In this document: in pieces, positions 1-7,089 of the stretch
How the letters are laid out: the number at the start of each line of letters is the position of its first letter
How positions within the stretch are numbered: position 1 is the first letter of the stretch
From: UBA2040 sp047637535
GTDB taxonomy: Bacteria > Bacteroidota > Bacteroidia > Flavobacteriales_D > Crocinitomicaceae
Assembly (NCBI GenBank): GCA_047637535.1
Contig: JBLIKY010000021.1
Span: 1-21,594 of the forward strand
Length of the DNA: 21,594 nucleotides
Direction: 5' to 3'
Made by a program: the position numbers and the translations under genes
The notes under the pieces: generated by a model
Databases searched by the model: none
The model's input: only the letters and a program-made list of their open reading frames with translations
Told to the model about the DNA's origin: nothing

Positions 1-1653
1 CGTGAGTTTTATAAAGACGTTGTGCAAACACCAAAATCTGACGCTTCGGGATTGGTGAATATCAAAGCCACGAATTTCAAATCCTTCAAAGAATCGTGGG
101 AAGAGAATATTGAAGTTTTAATCCAATGGATAGAAGACTGTTTTGCTGATGGATACAAAGGCAAGGACATCTGTATTCTTGTTCTAAAAAACAAAGAATG
201 CAACAAAATCGCGATGGAATTAACCAATCGCAAATACAAAGTTGTTTCGGCTGAGGCCTTGTGGGTTGATACAGATCAAACTGTCAAATGGATTGTTGCC
301 TTTTTAATGAAGCGGATGTGGCAAAGTAATGACAATGTCACCAAACGATTTATGAATCAAACCATTCAAGTAAAAAACTTGGGTCTGGAAGAATATAATC
401 AATACATCAAATCCAAAGAGGGTACTGACGGCAAAAAATACAGGTATGTCGATGAAGATGAATTCTTAAACGACTTCTTCAAGGGAAAAGACAATTTCTA
501 TAAAACGTATGAATCGCTGCATGATTTGGTTAGCCAATTTTGTAATCTGGCTCAAATAGATCCGCTGCAAAATCATTATGTACACCATTTTTTGGATATG
601 GTTTACCAATTTGAACTAATTCACGGTCCCGATTTACCCGAGTTTTTAGCTTGGTACGAAGAATTTGGAAAAAGTAACTCAGTGAATTTGCCTCAAGATG
701 AAGAAACCATAAATGTAATGACGGTTCACAAAAGCAAAGGACTCGAGTTCCCAGTTGTGATGGTGTTGGATTTTATTTTTAAAGAAAAGGCAGGAAGAAA
801 ATCTAAGTTCTTACTCAAAACCAATAAAGGAATCGGGCATTTTACGCCTAAAAACACAGAGTTGATTCAAGAGCTCAATGCCTTTCAGGAATCTGAAAAT
901 GAAATGATAATCACCGATTCTTTCAACGCTTTTTATGTCGCATTGACTCGTCCAAAAGACAGACTTTATGTTACTTGCGTTCAGACTTCACACGCAAAAA
1001 GTGCCATGTTTACGGAATTGGAAAGTTATTTAAACAATGAGCTATCTTCCAAACTAGATGCTGAGGATGGAATTTATAAGATTGGAGAAAGAATTAAAGT
1101 TTCGCAAAACGCGCAGACAACGAATGAAGATTCAATTTTCTATCCCCGGTCCCTTAATGACTTTTTGTGGTTCCCTTCCATAGCTTTATCAAATGACAGT
1201 AAAATTAGCGAAGAAGCAGATTTATCCGATGCTCAGAGATTTGGAAATCAATTTCACTTGCTCTTATCAGAGTTGCGCTGCGAAGAAGATATTGAAAGTA
1301 AACTGAACGAGTTGATTTTAATCGGAGAAATAGACTTGGTTTACAAAGAAGAAATGAAGAATCAAGCCAAAACCCTATGGCAAAAAACGCTTCAACCTTT
1401 GTATCAAGATGCCGATCAAATCATAACCGAACAAAGTATCCTTTGGAAGGAAGAAGATAAAATAAGTAGACCTGACCTTATTGTTATTAAAAACGGGGAG
1501 GTTACTGTTATCGATTTTAAAACTGGGGCAGAGTACAAGTCCCACCAAAATCAAGTCAAGAAGTACAGCAGCCTTCTTCAAAAAATGAATTTCAAAAAGG
1601 TCAAAGGAGCACTACTTTATACCCAGGAAAACAAATTGGTTTGGGTGAACTAA
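1..1653 (+). CDS. AddA/RecB-type helicase-nuclease, C-terminal part (5' end outside window)
   Basis: The reading frame is open from base 1, so the gene starts upstream and the GTG at 22 is not a real start; 550 residues are visible. In fragment numbering, UvrD-family helicase motif V is TVHKSKGLEFP (241-251) and motif VI is YVALTRPKDR (312-321). The C-terminus is a RecB-family PD-(D/E)XK nuclease: His419 in GNQFH, Asp492 in RPDL, Asp505-Phe-Lys507 (DFK), and QVKKY at 518-522, which matches the QxxxY motif of AddA/RecB nucleases. The family unwinds and trims DNA ends to load RecA for double-strand break repair. The Walker A motif would lie upstream of the window. No iron-sulfur cysteine cluster is visible, which favours an AddA-like over an AddB-like subunit; RecB cannot be excluded. 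It converges with hutU and the two stop codons overlap by 4 bp. Confidence 0.9.
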   Translation, partial: REFYKDVVQTPKSDASGLVNIKATNFKSFKESWEENIEVLIQWIEDCFADGYKGKDICILVLKNKECNKIAMELTNRKYKVVSAEALWVDTDQTVKWIVAFLMKRMWQSNDNVTKRFMNQTIQVKNLGLEEYNQYIKSKEGTDGKKYRYVDEDEFLNDFFKGKDNFYKTYESLHDLVSQFCNLAQIDPLQNHYVHHFLDMVYQFELIHGPDLPEFLAWYEEFGKSNSVNLPQDEETINVMTVHKSKGLEFPVVMVLDFIFKEKAGRKSKFLLKTNKGIGHFTPKNTELIQELNAFQESENEMIITDSFNAFYVALTRPKDRLYVTCVQTSHAKSAMFTELESYLNNELSSKLDAEDGIYKIGERIKVSQNAQTTNEDSIFYPRSLNDFLWFPSIALSNDSKISEEADLSDAQRFGNQFHLLLSELRCEEDIESKLNELILIGEIDLVYKEEMKNQAKTLWQKTLQPLYQDADQIITEQSILWKEEDKISRPDLIVIKNGEVTVIDFKTGAEYKSHQNQVKKYSSLLQKMNFKKVKGALLYTQENKLVWVN

Positions 1654-3656
1654 ACCTTTTTCTTTAATGAATCAATGATTTCTTGGTCTACAAATTCAGG
1701 AACGGTTACTTTAAGGTTTGGTTCGGCTGCCATAGCTCTATTAATAGCAAAAACAGCTTCTTCATTACGCGCCCAAGATCTGCGTGCAATCCCGTTGTTC
1801 ACATCCCAATGCAGCATAGATTTTAATCTTCTATCTGCATCTTGAGTACCATCGAGCAACATACCAAAACCACCATTAATTACTTCACCCCAACCGACAC
1901 CGCCTCCGTTGTGAATAGAAACCCAAGTAGCCCCTCGGAAACTGTCCCCGATTACATTTTGAATGGCCATGTCCGCGGTGTAACGCGAACCGTCATAAAT
2001 ATTTGAAGTTTCTCTATAAGGAGAATCCGTACCAGAAACATCGTGGTGATCTCTTCCAAGAACTACAGGTCCGATTTTATTTTGAGCGATTGCATCATTA
2101 AAAGCAGAAGCAATTTTCATTCTTCCTTCAGCATCTGCGTATAGGATTCTTGCTTGCGAACCAACGACCAATTTATTTTCTTGAGCCCCTTTTATCCATT
2201 GAATATTATCGGCCATTTGTTGTTGAATTTCGGCAGGAGAATTCTTTCTCATTTCTTCCAAAACTTGACAAGCAATCTCATCTGTCTTCGCCAAATCTTC
2301 AGGCTTATTGGAGGCACACACCCATCTAAACGGACCAAAGCCATAATCAAAGCACATAGGCCCCATGATGTCTTGCACGTAAGAAGAATATTTGAAGTCT
2401 ATCCCATTTTCTGCAAGGATATCCGCTCCTGCACGCGAAGCCTCCAGCAAAAATGCATTACCGTAATCGAAGAAATAAGTCCCTGCTTCAGCGTGTTTAT
2501 TGACAGCTTTCGCATGTTTAACTAAAGTTTCTTGCACAGCTTTCTTAAACGCATCAGGGTCAGATGCCATCAATTCATTGGCTTCTTCAAGCGACATTCC
2601 AACAGGGTAGTAACCACCTGCCCAAGGATTGTGCAGTGAAGTTTGGTCTGAACCCAAGTCAATATAAACCTTTTTCTCATAAAATTTCTCCCAAACATCG
2701 ACGATATTACCGTGGTACGCGATGGAAACAACCTCTTTGTTTAATTTTGCTTCCAATACACGAGTGCAAAGAAGATCTAAATCATCTATGACCTCGTCAA
2801 CCCAGCCTTGCTCGAACCTTGTTTGCACAGCCTTTTTATTGACTTCAGCAGTTACAGAAAGACAACCCGCGATGCTAGCCGCTTTTGGTTGAGCGCCAGA
2901 CATTCCACCTAGGCCAGCTGTAACGAAAAGCTTGCCTTCTAATCCTTCTCCGTTTTTAGATATTTTTCTTCCTGCATTAAGCACGGTAATTGTGGTTCCA
3001 TGTACAATTCCTTGTGGGCCTATGTACATAAAAGAGCCAGCTGTCATTTGTCCGTATTGGGTTACACCAAGCGCATTGAACTTTTCCCAATCATCCGGTT
3101 TCGAGTAGTTTGGAATCATCATGCCGTTAGTGACAACAACCCTCGGCGCATCTTTGTGCGATGGAAAAAGGCCCATTGGATGTCCAGAATACATGGCTAA
3201 AGTTTGTTCGTCACTCATCTCAGACAAATATTTCATGGTCAAACGATACTGTATCCAATTTTGAAAAACAGCCCCGTTTCCGCCGTAAGTAATTAACTCA
3301 TGGGGATGTTGAGCAACTGCATAATCCAAATTGTTTTGAATCATGAGCATGATGGCTTTTGCCTGTTGACATTTACCGGGGTATTCGTCTATATTTCTGG
3401 CTTTCATTTCGTAATCCGGTCTGAAACGATGCATATAAATGCGGCCAAAATCATTTAGTTCATCTAAGAATTCTACAGCCAATTCTTCGTGCATATTCTT
3501 AGGGAAATATCGCAGTGCATTTTGGAGTGCCAAGACCTTTTCTTCTTTGGTAAGAATCTGCTTTCTTTTTGGCGCGTGATTGATATCCTTTTCATACTCT
3601 TTTTTTGGGGGTAAGAAAGCAGGAATTCCGGTTGCGATATCTTCTTTGAATGTCAT
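1650..3656 (-). CDS. hutU: urocanate hydratase (urocanase), long form
   Basis: 668 aa. Converts urocanate to imidazolonepropionate using tightly bound NAD+, the second step of histidine breakdown, in the cytosol (EC 4.2.1.49). Recognised by TYGGNG, QYGQMTAGS, YIGPQGIVHGT (from residue 211), the nucleotide-binding glycine stretch GLGGMSGAQ (from 248), GRDHHDVSGTDSPYRETSN and the HNGGGVGWGEVINGG block near the C-terminus. It is about 110 residues longer than the Pseudomonas/Bacillus enzyme and, from memory, resembles the long animal/plant-type urocanases. Where short bacterial enzymes have the ARICW motif with the active-site Cys, this protein has ARILY (Leu505). No hutH, hutI or hutG is adjacent. 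The ATG at 3656 follows an A-rich leader without SD; a TAATTTTG element lies 23 bp upstream. Stop is TAG. Confidence 0.96.
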   Translation of the reverse strand: MTFKEDIATGIPAFLPPKKEYEKDINHAPKRKQILTKEEKVLALQNALRYFPKNMHEELAVEFLDELNDFGRIYMHRFRPDYEMKARNIDEYPGKCQQAKAIMLMIQNNLDYAVAQHPHELITYGGNGAVFQNWIQYRLTMKYLSEMSDEQTLAMYSGHPMGLFPSHKDAPRVVVTNGMMIPNYSKPDDWEKFNALGVTQYGQMTAGSFMYIGPQGIVHGTTITVLNAGRKISKNGEGLEGKLFVTAGLGGMSGAQPKAASIAGCLSVTAEVNKKAVQTRFEQGWVDEVIDDLDLLCTRVLEAKLNKEVVSIAYHGNIVDVWEKFYEKKVYIDLGSDQTSLHNPWAGGYYPVGMSLEEANELMASDPDAFKKAVQETLVKHAKAVNKHAEAGTYFFDYGNAFLLEASRAGADILAENGIDFKYSSYVQDIMGPMCFDYGFGPFRWVCASNKPEDLAKTDEIACQVLEEMRKNSPAEIQQQMADNIQWIKGAQENKLVVGSQARILYADAEGRMKIASAFNDAIAQNKIGPVVLGRDHHDVSGTDSPYRETSNIYDGSRYTADMAIQNVIGDSFRGATWVSIHNGGGVGWGEVINGGFGMLLDGTQDADRRLKSMLHWDVNNGIARRSWARNEEAVFAINRAMAAEPNLKVTVPEFVDQEIIDSLKKKV

Positions 3657-3678
3657 TTTTGTTGAATTGGGTAAAAAG

Positions 3679-3686
3679 CAAAATTA
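3679..3686 (-). promoter_or_regulatory. putative promoter -7 element of hutU
   Basis: The minus strand reads TAATTTTG, an exact match to the Bacteroidota -7 consensus TAnnTTTG, ending 22 bases before the hutU ATG and downstream of the preceding gene's terminator. A TTG at the usual 17-23 bp upstream is not present; only a weak TTTAG lies nearby. The position fits a short-leader transcript, but an 8-base match can occur by chance in AT-rich DNA. Confidence 0.4.
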
Positions 3687-3764
3687 AAGAATCTAGCCAA
3701 ACTAAAGGGATAAATCTAAAAGTAGTCTCAAAAAAGTGCTTGAAATAAATTTGACCCTTCATGA

Positions 3765-3798
3765 AAAATGGGGCTTTCAAGCTTGAAAACCCCATTTT
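3765..3798 (-). terminator. intrinsic terminator after the lipoprotein gene
   Basis: A nearly perfect palindrome centred between 3781 and 3782. Position i pairs with 7563-i over 17 pairs, broken only by a C/A mismatch at 3774/3789. On the minus strand the right arm ends in a run of five U. It begins 20 bases after the stop codon at 3819. Because both arms end in A/T runs it could also act on plus-strand RNA, although no plus-strand gene reads into it. Confidence 0.85.
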
Positions 3799-3818
3799 GC
3801 TAAACGCTAAATTGTTAT

Positions 3819-4367
3819 TTATAATTTGGTGCGTTTGAAGAGAAATGTCTCTGGCTCGCAAATTCCATCGCAATCTTCTCGACCATATATATAAATTTTA
3901 AACTCCTTTTTTTTATTATCCAACTCGTATAAAGCTCTACTAAAATAATGGGCCCTTACCGTCTTCGAAAGATTAATCTGTATCACTTCATTAAAACTGA
4001 ATAAACCCGACCATACTTGTGATTTATTATAGGATTTTTTAGAATCTTCAGGGTTAATATTAAATGATGCGTAACGACTGTTACCTTGTCTCTTACCTGG
4101 GTATCCTAAGGACAGAAGTAGTGAATCTCCGTTGTCATTAATTCCATAGGTCTCGCTCGTTTCAAGGATTATTTCGTTTATATTCTTATCGTCGACATCA
4201 ATAACAAAAGAAAATTCTTTAATATCATTATTTCGAGCCTTATCTTTCAATCGATACTCTATCAACTCGTATTTGTAATTATCCAATCTTTCTATTTGGT
4301 TCTTACGACAAGAGAATAGAGATAATAATACAAGGAATATTGGAAGCAGAGTTTTTATAATTTTCAT
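3819..4367 (-). CDS. hypothetical lipoprotein
   Basis: 182 aa, family not recognised. The N-terminus is a lipoprotein signal peptide: Lys at 2 and 5, a hydrophobic stretch from 6 to 18, and lipobox LFSC with the lipid-attachment Cys at 20. The residues after it (RKNQIE) show no clear Bacteroidota surface-export signal, so a periplasm-facing anchor is more likely than surface display; this is inference. The mature part is charged and rich in Lys, Asn, Ser and Ile with alternating hydrophobic residues suggesting beta strands, and ends with a CDGIC pair (Cys166, Cys170) that could form a disulfide. The ATG at 4367 is the first Met before the signal peptide; there is no SD and no clear promoter element in the AT-rich upstream DNA. 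It stands alone between the eno terminator and its own terminator, so it is probably monocistronic. Confidence 0.8.
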   Translation of the reverse strand: MKIIKTLLPIFLVLLSLFSCRKNQIERLDNYKYELIEYRLKDKARNNDIKEFSFVIDVDDKNINEIILETSETYGINDNGDSLLLSLGYPGKRQGNSRYASFNINPEDSKKSYNKSQVWSGLFSFNEVIQINLSKTVRAHYFSRALYELDNKKKEFKIYIYGREDCDGICEPETFLFKRTKL

Positions 4368-4527
4368 ATTTTGTTAGTTGAAAGTATATTATAATATAGG
4401 TAATGAATTGCAATTTGGGCTGCAATATATATACTATATATATCTATCTCAAACTTTTTATAAAAAACAGGTTTCAAACCCCTAAGCACTGCATCATTCT
4501 TACAACAAATTGAATGAAAATTTGGCC

Positions 4528-4561
4528 AAAAAAAAGTTGCAACGAAACGCTGCAACTTTTT
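4528..4561 (-). terminator. intrinsic terminator of the carA-eno unit
   Basis: Arms 4531-4541 and 4551-4561 pair (AAAAAGTTGCA with TGCAACTTTTT), with a loop of nine bases in which two further C-G pairs can form. On the minus strand the hairpin is followed by eight U (4535 down to 4528). It begins 24 bases after the eno stop codon. Confidence 0.9.
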
Positions 4562-4584
4562 AATGAAATGTCGAAAATCTTCTG

Positions 4585-5871
4585 TTATTTTAAATATTTA
4601 AAGTTTCTTCCTGGATAATAAGCATTGTCTCCAAGTTCTTCTTCGATTCTTAAAAGTTGGTTGTACTTCGCCATTCTATCTGAACGGGAAGCTGAACCTG
4701 TTTTAATTTGTCCTGTATTCAATGCTACCGCTAAATCTGCAATTGTAGCATCTTCTGTTTCGCCTGAACGGTGAGACATAACACTTGTGTAGCTATTTTG
4801 GGTAGCCAGTTTTACTGAATCAATCGTTTCAGACAAGGTACCAATTTGATTCACTTTTACCAAAATAGAATTTGCAATACCTTGATCGATCCCTTTTTGC
4901 AATCTGATTTTGTTGGTTACAAACAAATCATCCCCAACCAATTGAACTTTTTCTCCAATCGCTTCGGTACATTCTTTCCAACCTGCCCAATCGTCTTCTC
5001 CAAAACCATCTTCAATAGAGGCAATAGGGTATTTATTGGACCAATCTTTCCAGAAGCTTACCATTTCGCTTGATGTCAATTCGTCACCAGTCGATTCGAA
5101 TACGTATCTCTCTTTTTTAGCGTCGTAAAATTCAGAAGAAGCAGCATCTAATGCGATATGCATGTCATGTCCAGGTTTAAAACCAGCTTTTTCAACCGCT
5201 TCGATAACTACCTGAATAGCTTCTTCATTAGATTTAAGACTTGGAGCAAAACCACCTTCGTCTCCAACGTTTGTTGACATACCTTTTGACTTCAAAACAT
5301 CTTTAAGGTGATGAAAAACTTCCGTTCCCCATCTTAGTCCCTCTGAGAAAGAAGAAGCACCAAAAGGCATAACCATGAATTCTTGGATATCAATTTTATT
5401 ATCGGCGTGCGAACCACCATTAAGAATATTCATCATCGGAACAGGCAGCGTATTTGCTCCTACTCCACCGACATATCTAAATAAACTTTGTCCAGACTCT
5501 TGAGCAGCAGCTTTGGCGCAAGCTAAAGAAACACCAAGAATAGCGTTAGCACCTAGTTTAGACTTGTTCGGTGTTCCGTCTAGGGCCAACATTATAGTGT
5601 CAATTCTCTTTTGGTCAAACACGTCCATCCCGTTTAACGCGTCATTAATAATCGTGTTTACGTTTGTAACAGCCTGTAAGACACCGCGACCAATATATCT
5701 AGTCTTATCACCGTCTCTTAGCTCAACCGCCTCATGTATCCCCGTTGACGCCCCTGAAGGGACTGCAGCTCTCCCAACGAACCCGTTGATTGTGGTTACA
5801 TCCACTTCAACAGTTGGATTTCCACGAGAATCTAAAATTTGTCTTCCTTTTATGCTTGAGATATAGCTCAT
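4585..5871 (-). CDS. eno: enolase (phosphopyruvate hydratase)
   Basis: 428 aa, the usual enolase length. Interconverts 2-phosphoglycerate and phosphoenolpyruvate in glycolysis and gluconeogenesis (EC 4.2.1.11). The N-terminal cap domain has SRGNPTVEV and the mobile loop SGASTG. The barrel carries the expected Mg2+ ligands Asp242 (LDAASSEF), Glu287 (IEDGF) and Asp314 (GDDLFVTN), catalytic Glu205 (GDEGGFAP) and Lys339 (LVKVNQIGT), and the signature SHRSGETED. All key residues are present. The ATG at 5871 is one base after the carA stop codon, so it is almost certainly co-transcribed and possibly translationally coupled with carA. The sequence before it is an A run encoding the end of CarA, with no SD. 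Confidence 0.99.
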   Translation of the reverse strand: MSYISSIKGRQILDSRGNPTVEVDVTTINGFVGRAAVPSGASTGIHEAVELRDGDKTRYIGRGVLQAVTNVNTIINDALNGMDVFDQKRIDTIMLALDGTPNKSKLGANAILGVSLACAKAAAQESGQSLFRYVGGVGANTLPVPMMNILNGGSHADNKIDIQEFMVMPFGASSFSEGLRWGTEVFHHLKDVLKSKGMSTNVGDEGGFAPSLKSNEEAIQVVIEAVEKAGFKPGHDMHIALDAASSEFYDAKKERYVFESTGDELTSSEMVSFWKDWSNKYPIASIEDGFGEDDWAGWKECTEAIGEKVQLVGDDLFVTNKIRLQKGIDQGIANSILVKVNQIGTLSETIDSVKLATQNSYTSVMSHRSGETEDATIADLAVALNTGQIKTGSASRSDRMAKYNQLLRIEEELGDNAYYPGRNFKYLK

Positions 5872-5872
5872 A

Positions 5873-6970
5873 CTATTTTTTTTTCATGTTTTCAATAAAC
5901 TCATCAAACAGATAACGTGAATCATGTGGGCCTGCAGATGCTTCAGGGTGATATTGTACTGAGAATACCGGTTTAGATTTTAATGCAATTCCGGCTACTG
6001 TATCATCATTAAGGTGAATGTGAGTTACTTCGATATCAGAGTTTGAACTTACACTTTCTTTATCAATCACAAAACCGTGGTTTTGAGAAGTGATTTCACC
6101 TTTACCTGTTTTAAGATTTTTAATCGGGTGATTTATTCCTCTATGGCCATTAAACATTTTAATTGTTTTTAAGCCTTGGGATAATCCTAAAATTTGGTGT
6201 CCTAAACAGATACCAAAAACAGGTTTATTGCTTTTAACGATTTGGTCTACCAATTTAACAGCTTCTGGCATAGCAGAAGGGTCGCCTGGTCCGTTAGACA
6301 ACATAAACCCATCTGGGTTAAAAGCTTCCAATTGTCTTAAGGTAGCGTTGTGAGGGAATACCTTAACGTGGCATCCTCTTTCCACTAAACATCTCACGAT
6401 GTTCATTTTTACTCCAAAATCAATTAAAGACACTTTGTATATTGGATTCTCCGGTTTTACTTCAAACTCTTCTTTGGTGCTGACTCTTGAAGAAAGTTCT
6501 AACCCCTCCATAGAAGGCACACCTTTAAGTGTTTCAGCAAGAATATTTTCATCTAATATTTCAGAAGAAATAATAGCGTTCATCGCTCCCTTATTACGGA
6601 TATGTCTAACGAGCGCTCTCGTGTCGATGTCCGTAATTCCAGAAGTGTCATTTTTGATCATGTAATCATCCAAAGACTCGGTACCTGAAGCACGAGAATA
6701 GCCTTCTGAGAACTTTTTAGTCACAAGTCCGGCTATTTTGATGCCGTCAGACTCAGTTTCATCAGGATGCACACCATAGTTTCCTATATGTGCCGTGTTC
6801 ATAATCAGTATTTGACCAAGGTAAGAAGGGTCTGTAAACACCTCTTGATAACCTGTCATTCCAGTGTTAAAAGCTATTTCCCCGGCAGTTGTACCTATCT
6901 TCCCGGTTGCTATTCCTTTAAAAACTGTTCCATCCTCGAGCATTAATATTGCTGGTTTCTTTTCTGCCAT
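5873..6970 (-). CDS. carA: carbamoyl-phosphate synthase small (glutaminase) subunit
   Basis: 365 aa. Hydrolyses glutamine and channels ammonia to CarB to make carbamoyl phosphate for arginine and pyrimidines (EC 6.3.5.5). The N-terminal half is the CPSase small-subunit domain (LEDGTVFKG, GEIAFNTGMTGYQEVFTDPSY, NTAHIGNYG). The C-terminal half is a class I glutamine amidotransferase with nucleophile Cys255 (GICLGHQ) and the His341/Glu343 pair (QYHPEAS). I start it at the ATG at 6970 (MAEKKPAILML). The frame also reaches a TTG at 7003, but that lies inside the promoter spacer, upstream of the predicted RNA start, and adds residues untypical of the family. carB is not in the window. It is the first gene after the rplQ terminator and is followed 1 bp later by eno. 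Confidence 0.97.
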   Translation of the reverse strand: MAEKKPAILMLEDGTVFKGIATGKIGTTAGEIAFNTGMTGYQEVFTDPSYLGQILIMNTAHIGNYGVHPDETESDGIKIAGLVTKKFSEGYSRASGTESLDDYMIKNDTSGITDIDTRALVRHIRNKGAMNAIISSEILDENILAETLKGVPSMEGLELSSRVSTKEEFEVKPENPIYKVSLIDFGVKMNIVRCLVERGCHVKVFPHNATLRQLEAFNPDGFMLSNGPGDPSAMPEAVKLVDQIVKSNKPVFGICLGHQILGLSQGLKTIKMFNGHRGINHPIKNLKTGKGEITSQNHGFVIDKESVSSNSDIEVTHIHLNDDTVAGIALKSKPVFSVQYHPEASAGPHDSRYLFDEFIENMKKK

Positions 6971-6985
6971 CCGATTATTTTTCCA

Positions 6986-7019
6986 CAAAATTACAATTAT
7001 CAATGGATCTCTCTATCAA
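6986..7019 (-). promoter_or_regulatory. putative promoter of carA-eno
   Basis: The minus strand carries TTG at 7019-7017 and TAATTTTG at 6993-6986, separated by 23 bp. This fits the Bacteroidota pattern TTG-N(17-23)-TAnnTTTG, at the upper spacing limit. It sits directly downstream of the rplQ terminator, which makes functional sense. The predicted RNA start near 6980 leaves only about 10 bases of leader before the carA ATG. Confidence 0.6.
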
Positions 7020-7029
7020 TTTAGGGCAT

Positions 7030-7060
7030 AAAAAAAGGGTAATGTTTCCACTACCCTTTT
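7030..7060 (-). terminator. intrinsic terminator of the ribosomal protein operon, after rplQ
   Basis: Arms 7033-7041 and 7052-7060 pair (AAAAGGGTA with TACCCTTTT; pairs sum to 14093), with further T7043-A7050 and G7044-C7049 pairs in the loop. On the minus strand it is followed by seven U (7036 down to 7030). It starts 30 bases after the rplQ stop codon. Confidence 0.88.
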
Positions 7061-7089
7061 GTCTATGTTGTGAACAACTGTTCAAACTT

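Noticed and set aside
22..24. GTG as the start of the helicase-nuclease
   Set aside because: The frame is open to base 1 and the protein lacks its N-terminal helicase half, so the gene begins upstream of the window.
3592..3873. Minus-strand reading frame spanning the hutU start and the terminator
   Set aside because: It overlaps two genes and reads through the terminator palindrome; no family resemblance, so a chance frame.
4385..4398. Perfect 14-bp palindrome of A and T (TATATTATAATATA) and nearby TA alternations up to about 4445
   Set aside because: Simple AT-rich palindromes are expected in a low-GC spacer; no TAnnTTTG or repeat unit supports an operator or mobile element.
4364..4555. 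Minus-strand reading frame of 63 aa upstream of the lipoprotein gene
   Set aside because: It starts inside the eno terminator hairpin and covers AT-rich spacer; likely the untranslated upstream region of the lipoprotein gene.
6971..7003. Eleven-residue N-terminal extension of CarA from a TTG
   Set aside because: It overlaps the predicted promoter and RNA start, and the family-typical N-terminus begins at the ATG at 6970.
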